From Hydractinia symbiolongicarpus (Eukaryota; Cnidaria; Hydrozoa; Anthoathecata; Hydractiniidae), in NCBI RefSeq assembly GCF_029227915.1, contig NC_079880.1, forward strand, positions 32,731,501-32,795,500: a stretch of DNA of 64,000 nucleotides, given 5' to 3'. Shown piece after piece: positions 58,832 to 64,000 of the stretch (its first letter is position 1; each line of letters starts with the position of its first letter). The notes below the pieces were generated by a model. That model ran no database searches. It worked only from the letters and a program-made list of their open reading frames with translations, and had not been told where the DNA came from. The position numbers were made by a program, and so were the translations under genes.

Positions 58832-59678
58832 AGTTGATTTTTACGACTTCAACCGTTGGTGTGGGTTATAATGTGGTGCGGGTTATGTGATAAGTTTTAT
58901 ATTTTCTGTCATTTATTGTGAAATTTAAAGTTTATACATTCAATGAAAAAATAGTAGCAATGGATAAAATGCATACATTAATATAACTGCATGCATTACT
59001 TCTATCTTACTTCAACTACATGATTTAATTTTTTTTCACACAGTGAAATTGCTTTAACTTTCTATTGCTATCCAGTGCTAATATTACGAGCTCTCTCTGA
59101 AACACAATGCTGGAGATCATTTTTCTTTTGTGTTGAATGTAATTCTAATCCATTTATATCTTTGCAATCACATTGAGCACATTGAAATGATTTGCTTCTG
59201 GTAAGAGAGCAATATAGCAGGTATCATTTTTAGGTTTAATTGACAAGTATTTCACAACCTAGTGCCCAGGACTTAATTATTAATTCCTGTTGAAAATATT
59301 GATAAGTGTTAAAATAAATAGATATAGTATGGACGATAATTTTCTTTTTTATGTTCGCTACCTTCAAGCAACAGGTAGCCACAGAGAAATAAAAAATAAA
59401 TATAAAATACAATTAATTATCTATCTATCTATCTACACATGCAACTATCTCCTTTTTATTGCCGCCATTCATTTTATCATGCACACTGTGATTGCTGAGA
59501 TATAAATAGATAACAAAATTTATAAACATTAGAAAAGATTGTTCCGTACATCGCTGTTACGGACAACCCGTGATAAATATTATGTTGTTTATTTTTATGC
59601 TAAAAAAATACATAAAAAAACGAATTTTTACTTTAGGTTTAATAGCCCTTTTCATCATTCTATATTTTAGAAAAATAA

Positions 59679-59758
59679 AAAATTTACGAGTGCAATAAAA
59701 AGCACTCGTAAATTTTCTTACCAGTGTGCGGGCGAGTGCGCGTGCCATCGCACTCGTC
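59679..59758. repeat. Two adjacent hairpins sharing a GAGTGC word
   Basis: The first has 15-bp perfect arms (AAAATTTACGAGTGC and its complement) around an 8-nt loop (59679-59716). The second has arms CGAGTGCG/CGCACTCG, also with an 8-nt loop (about 59734-59757). Confidence 0.75.
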
Positions 59759-59764
59759 TCAAGG

Positions 59765-60160
59765 AATGGCCTGCGGATGTGCCACACAGTATACCTGTAC
59801 TATAAGCGCTTAGCCTAGTTTTAACGCCAGACTGCTACCTGTGTTTCTATTTAACTAAAACTGCATTAAAGTTTTTTTTGTAAGAGTTTAAACCTAAATG
59901 ATTGTACGGCATTGTTTACCTGTACAAGTGCTCACCCTTGATTAAGTTCATTTTTTAAGTTTTGACAGGAACATTTTGAGAAAATATGCTATGATGGGCA
60001 CAACGTGTAAACTGTATTTTTGCAGGAAAGTTATTTTTTGAAAAATATATTACACCTGAAACACCTTAATGCTGTGTGTGCTTTACAGGATTTACAATAC
60101 ACTGCATACTTGTACTAAAGCGCTCCTCATGAATGTGTGGCACAGTTTTTGTAATAGATT
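59765..60160 (+). repeat. Third copy of the ~120-bp array family
   Basis: Contains the GTGTGCCACAC / TACCTGTACTA / GACTGCTACCTGTGTTTCTA order of the array, then GAAAAATATATTACACC and the terminal module ending TGTGGCACAGTTT. Same orientation as 43770-44310. Confidence 0.6.
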
Positions 60161-60689
60161 TATCACTTTATGGTAAAAAGTTTTGTGTTGATAAGCCTGG
60201 TAGGCGCAAAAAACCAAAAAAGGCATTTTTTACTAAATTTTTTTGCCTTTCTCGTGGACTTCCTATATCTTCACTTTTTAATGTTGTTGTTATTGGAACC
60301 AAATTGACTTTTATTCTCAGGTTTTTCAAAAAATGAGAGTTTTCACGTTGGCTTCTCTAATAATTTCTGTACCTTGAATTTTTAATGTTGTAAGAGTTAT
60401 TAAAAATCAATATTGTAAAATTCCTTTAAACGAAGTTCCTTTTAATCACCAATTTATCAATATATACATGATTTTCTTGTCATTGTGGCCAATTGTTTAA
60501 ATTCTTGTATTGGCACATAATTCTGCTAAGATGATTCAATTTATATTGGTACTGTAACAAATTTAATGCCTTTTTTTAGGTATTGGACTTGAACTATTTG
60601 TACCTCAATATTTTCTCTACTCCTAGACTAATATGATACATAGTTTAGACATATTGAGTATACACGTAATCTTTGAGTAGTATGGAGGA

Positions 60690-60915
60690 AGAGTTTCTAC
60701 TAGGGTGCCTGCCCCTACCCTGCCTTTTCTTTGCCTGCCAATACTTACGTGCCGTTGCCTACCCTTCCTGGAGCCTGCCTACCCTTCTATGCCTTTTCTG
60801 GTACCTGCCTAACTATGCCCTTGCCTGTGCCTCCTATTCCTTGCCTACCCCTGCCTTGCTAATTCCTCTTCCTGTTTCCTTGCCTGCCTTTGCAGTGCCC
60901 TTTCCTTGCTGCACT
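60690..60915 (+). repeat. TGCCT-rich pyrimidine tract
   Basis: Irregular repeats of TTGCCTGCC, CTACCCTTCC and related words, strongly C/T-biased on the plus strand. The 81-codon frame across it is repeat-derived. Confidence 0.75.
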
Positions 60916-61945
60916 TAATGCCTTTGCCTTATTTCGTCGAACAAAACACACAAAATTGAAAAAAAACATTATTCTTGGCGAAAGTATACCATCTTTCCAA
61001 CCTCGTGGCAACGCCGTGCTACTAGCTACGGACTTGACAGTTGGTATGGGGGGCCTGGAAACAAGGTTTCATCGCCCCAGTACCGTGCACCGTTTGTCTC
61101 ACAAACTATAAACTACTTAAATTTTAAGTTAAAGTCTTCTTCAGGCGCTAAAAAAGAGAAGAAAACGTTCCCAAAGTGGTGCACAGGAATTTGGTTAGTG
61201 TGATCCCTTTTCTGTCTAATTAAATAAGTATTAAACTTCTAAGAGAGTCATAACGATGCCATTTGTTTTGTTAGGTATGGTTTTTCTCAAAAAAATTATG
61301 GCGGCGTGGTGTTTATCTTGGACTTGATTCCTCGACCCGGGAATCCTGGTTTAAAACCGGAATTTTTCGAAAATGTTTGAATAAGCGAGACAACGGTGTC
61401 TTTGCAAATTTTTAGCTAGCTAAAGTTTGGCAGAGCAGGAGGTAAGGGACAAAACAGTAAACTACTTTATTTTGCAGGGATTTTATTATTATTTTTGTGC
61501 TATTAGAGCAACCCTTAAGTTTAAGAAATTGTTTTACAGCTTGTAAAACTTTAAGCGTGGCTAATTGTTATCTTTTTTAATCTTGCTTCTCCCGTTTTAT
61601 ATTTTTCTGTAAAGAGTAGCTATTTTTTGGTCCTACAGTTTTGCATTTTGTAGCTAAGTAACTTAATACTTCTTTTTTATATTTAGTTGAGACTTTGGTG
61701 GGCTTTCTCAAGATGAAATTGTTGAATTCAAAGATGTTTTTAGCTACCTAGTTAGCTAAACTTGGCTTTATCACAAGATTGGGTGCTATTTTATACAATT
61801 TATAAAGAAACACAAAATGATTGCTGTGTATATATATAATAAATAAAATATTTATGCACAACTTGAGGTATTTTCTTCTAATATGATCAACTAAAATGTT
61901 GAAACCGTCGACTCTGAATGACGTTTTATTTAATATATCCTTAGA
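60916..61945. other. No gene established
   Basis: A GC-richer patch at 61000-61085, part of a 73-codon frame, could be an exon fragment, but no splice or family support was found. Near 61304 a short ORF starts ATGGCGGCGTGGTG. Confidence 0.3.
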
Positions 61946-61949
61946 AAAA

Positions 61950-62515
61950 CCTTAGGACCAAAAGCGACCCTTTGGACAATTTCGGACAGTTTAATATTTC
62001 ATCTACATCATCTTACTTTGGATTCTGAGGCCATTAAAGATTTAATGGCCTCAGAATGCAAAGTAATGTTTTTTATTAAGTTAATAAACAAATTTTCAGC
62101 ATACATTCAGGCTCTATAGGCCGTTTTTCACATATTTCTCACATTTGGCCCAAAAATAACCCTTTGGACAATTTCGGACAGACTAATATTTCATCTACAT
62201 CATCTTTAATGGTCTTAGAATCCAAAGTAATGTTTTTTATTTAGTTAATAAACGAACTTTAAGCATACATTAGGGCTCCATAGGCTGTTTTTCACATATT
62301 TCACATATTTGGCCCAAAAATAACCCTTTGGACAATTTCAGACAGACTAATATTTCATCTACATCATCTTTAATGGTCTTAGAATCCAAAGTAATGTTTT
62401 TTATTTAGTTAATAAACGAACTTTAAGCATACATTAAGGCTCCATAGGCTGTTTTTCACATAGTTCTCACATTTGGCCCAAATATAACCCTATGGACAAT
62501 TTCGGACAGTAATAA
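61950..62515. repeat. ~165-bp tandem repeat, 3+ units
   Basis: A unit with CCCTTTGGACAATTTCGGAC, ATTTCATCTACATCATCTT and GGCTCTATAGGC starts near 61968, 62159, 62323 and 62488. The first unit is longer (about 191 bp) because it holds an extra hairpin. Confidence 0.88.
62022..62057. repeat. 17-bp perfect hairpin in the first tandem unit
   Basis: Arms ATTCTGAGGCCATTAAA and its exact complement around GA, extending to about 24 bp with one mismatch (62015-62064). Later units keep only one arm. Confidence 0.85.
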
Positions 62516-62845
62516 AATTAAGTAATTTCCATTCCAGATATTTAACCTAACCTGTGGACCATAAAAAACATGTTTTCTTAACTTTATTCCAGAGATTTTG
62601 TGGAAGACATTTATCTAAATGATAATTTTTAAGTCATTATTAGCGTATAATCCGCCAACTCCGTGAAAAAAAACACATTTAACCTCCTTATATGCATATC
62701 GTCAACATATCGGTTATTTCAAACTTTTATTATCGTAGCTCTATCTGTCGGGGACCGCTCGGGGGGTATGACAAGAAAAAAAAAACATTAGTGGACAAAT
62801 AAGCCGGATCCGAAATGCACTATCATCCGATAAAGCCGTGATGCT

Positions 62846-63004
62846 TCCTTCAACTCCGTGAAATTTGAAAAACACGATTTCTTGCTTTCTGGTGACTCTA
62901 ATGGCACTAGAGTGACCTTTTCTTGCTAAATTACCTATTTTTTACATTTAGAATCGACCCATTTACAACACAGAAGATATATAAGCTTTCACGGAGTTGA
63001 AGGA
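62846..63004. mobile_element. 159-bp foldback with 18-bp perfect ends
   Basis: TCCTTCAACTCCGTGAAA at 62846-62863 and its exact complement at 62987-63004. A solo copy of CAACTCCGTGAAA lies at about 62656. Confidence 0.75.
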
Positions 63005-63063
63005 TCAAATAGCAAAAAAAAAAATTACCAAATTTTGTCAAACTTAAACAGTTCCTGCCGGAA

Positions 63064-64000
63064 TCATTGGTATTGGCATGAACTACAAACGTATTTTTCC
63101 AGATTTATGTCTTCTGGTGTCGCTCCTTCACAAACGACGTGAAACCATCGATCACACATCTCACAAAATATCCACAGGATATTACGTGATTTGTGATACG
63201 GTGGTTTCATTCGATTGCAAATTTTGCAAACGTCATCAGCAGATTCGTCACTTGTGTTATCATCACTTGAGCTGTCTTGACTTTCTTCAATCTCCTCACT
63301 AGATGATGTTTCTTCTTCTGCAAACCTTCTGTAGTCAATCTTTGGGGGTCGTTTTCTTTTGTTTGTTGTTTCTCTTGTGTTCTTTGGTAACGCGATTTTT
63401 GTTGCGCTTCCTTTCCGTTGCTTCAATTCTTTCGCTGAACGAACTTCTTCTTTCTTTTTCTCACGCTCTTCTTGTCTCCTTTTTTTCTCCAACTTTATTT
63501 TTTCTGTTTCATTACGTTTAGCAAGAAGCATCTGCTGGTGTTCATCCGATGTTCGGGTCATGGACAGGTAAAATAAAAAGATCAATCAAATTTGATAGTA
63601 TCAACTTAGTTATTATATCTTTGTTTTTTAATGTTGGCGTCATATTTTCAGATGATCCACTGGCCATCGCTACTAAAGCTGGCGTGACTGTGGTAGGAGT
63701 CATTGTAGATGGCGTAGTAGACAACGCAGTTGCTGGTGTTGTAATCGGAGATGGCGTGAATGCGGTTGGTGCTGCAATCACAGATGATGTAAGCGCAGAT
63801 GGTGTCGTCTGAATAACCGAAGCAATAGAGGGGTCAGAAGAGTTTGATGTAGAAGGTGCTTGACGTAATGGTGTTGACATGTCATTAATAAATTGTGACG
63901 AACCCATCAACCGTGATTTGTCGATCGCATCGGGATTGTATGGATATATGCCACACTTCCGAAAGGAATTACCTATGGTTCCTAAGGTCATTGCGTTTTC
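63064..64000 (-). pseudogene. pogo-type transposase C-terminus with PHD finger (cut by window edge)
   Basis: Minus strand, open at 64000. The first frame carries NSFRKCGIYPYNPDAIDKSR, the C-terminal signature of pogo/DDE_1 transposases, then a Ser/Thr/Pro-rich low-complexity linker. A frameshift near 63560 leads to a Lys/Glu-rich coiled-coil-like stretch, an acidic Ser-rich patch, and a C-terminal PHD finger: CKICNRM, then FCEMCDRWFHVVC and CSSC, stop at 63064. PHD fingers usually bind histone H3 tails, so this tail could steer integration to particular chromatin. The catalytic domain lies beyond the window. Confidence 0.7.

Noticed and set aside
60673-60918. 81-codon Leu/Pro/Cys-rich ORF
   Set aside because: Encoded by the TGCCT pyrimidine repeat.

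Overview
This is eukaryotic DNA, AT-rich, with spliced genes, long introns and dense mixed transposable elements. The host is very probably an animal. The transposon mix (Ty3/Gypsy, Copia with a half-tRNA primer site, two LINE types, Helitrons, a piggyBac-type MITE, ISL2EU/Harbinger, hAT-like, pogo with a PHD finger, a YqaJ-type nuclease gene) resembles what I know of cnidarians, perhaps a hydrozoan. That assignment is inference from recognition, not a database result.

The one host gene I can reconstruct well is a phosphatidylserine synthase (PTDSS1/2 family) on the minus strand. Its exons run from 46657 down to 13972. Eleven exons with GT-AG borders and consistent phases encode 401 residues plus a stop; the N-terminal exon (about 50-60 residues) was not found. 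Its introns hold most of the mobile DNA between 14 and 46 kb. A second candidate host gene is an intact, unrecognised 302-codon ORF at 8092-9000 (+).

Layout. 1-7020: a piggyBac-type MITE, then a tiny Helitron split by a complete Ty3/Gypsy element (1333-5596), then a 1.36-kb Helitron carrying a ~120-bp tandem array. 7021-13700: the orphan ORF, a cluster of GGCGGAA/TTCCGCC palindromes and a second MITE copy. 13972-46657: PTDSS. Its last large intron holds a 4.2-kb inverted-repeat element, itself hit by a MITE. The next intron upstream holds a LINE, a TA-rich microsatellite, a YqaJ gene split by a second LINE, and ISL2EU and hAT remnants. 46.7-51.4 kb: nested MITEs and tandem repeats. 51986-56278: a Copia element with LTRs, target duplication, primer site and decayed genes. 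56.3-64 kb: repeats, foldbacks and the end of a pogo-type transposase with a PHD finger.

The most informative feature is stratigraphy. In four places an element interrupts another sequence and the pre-insertion state can be inferred, from a paralogous empty site, a target-site duplication, or an ORF that resumes after the insert.
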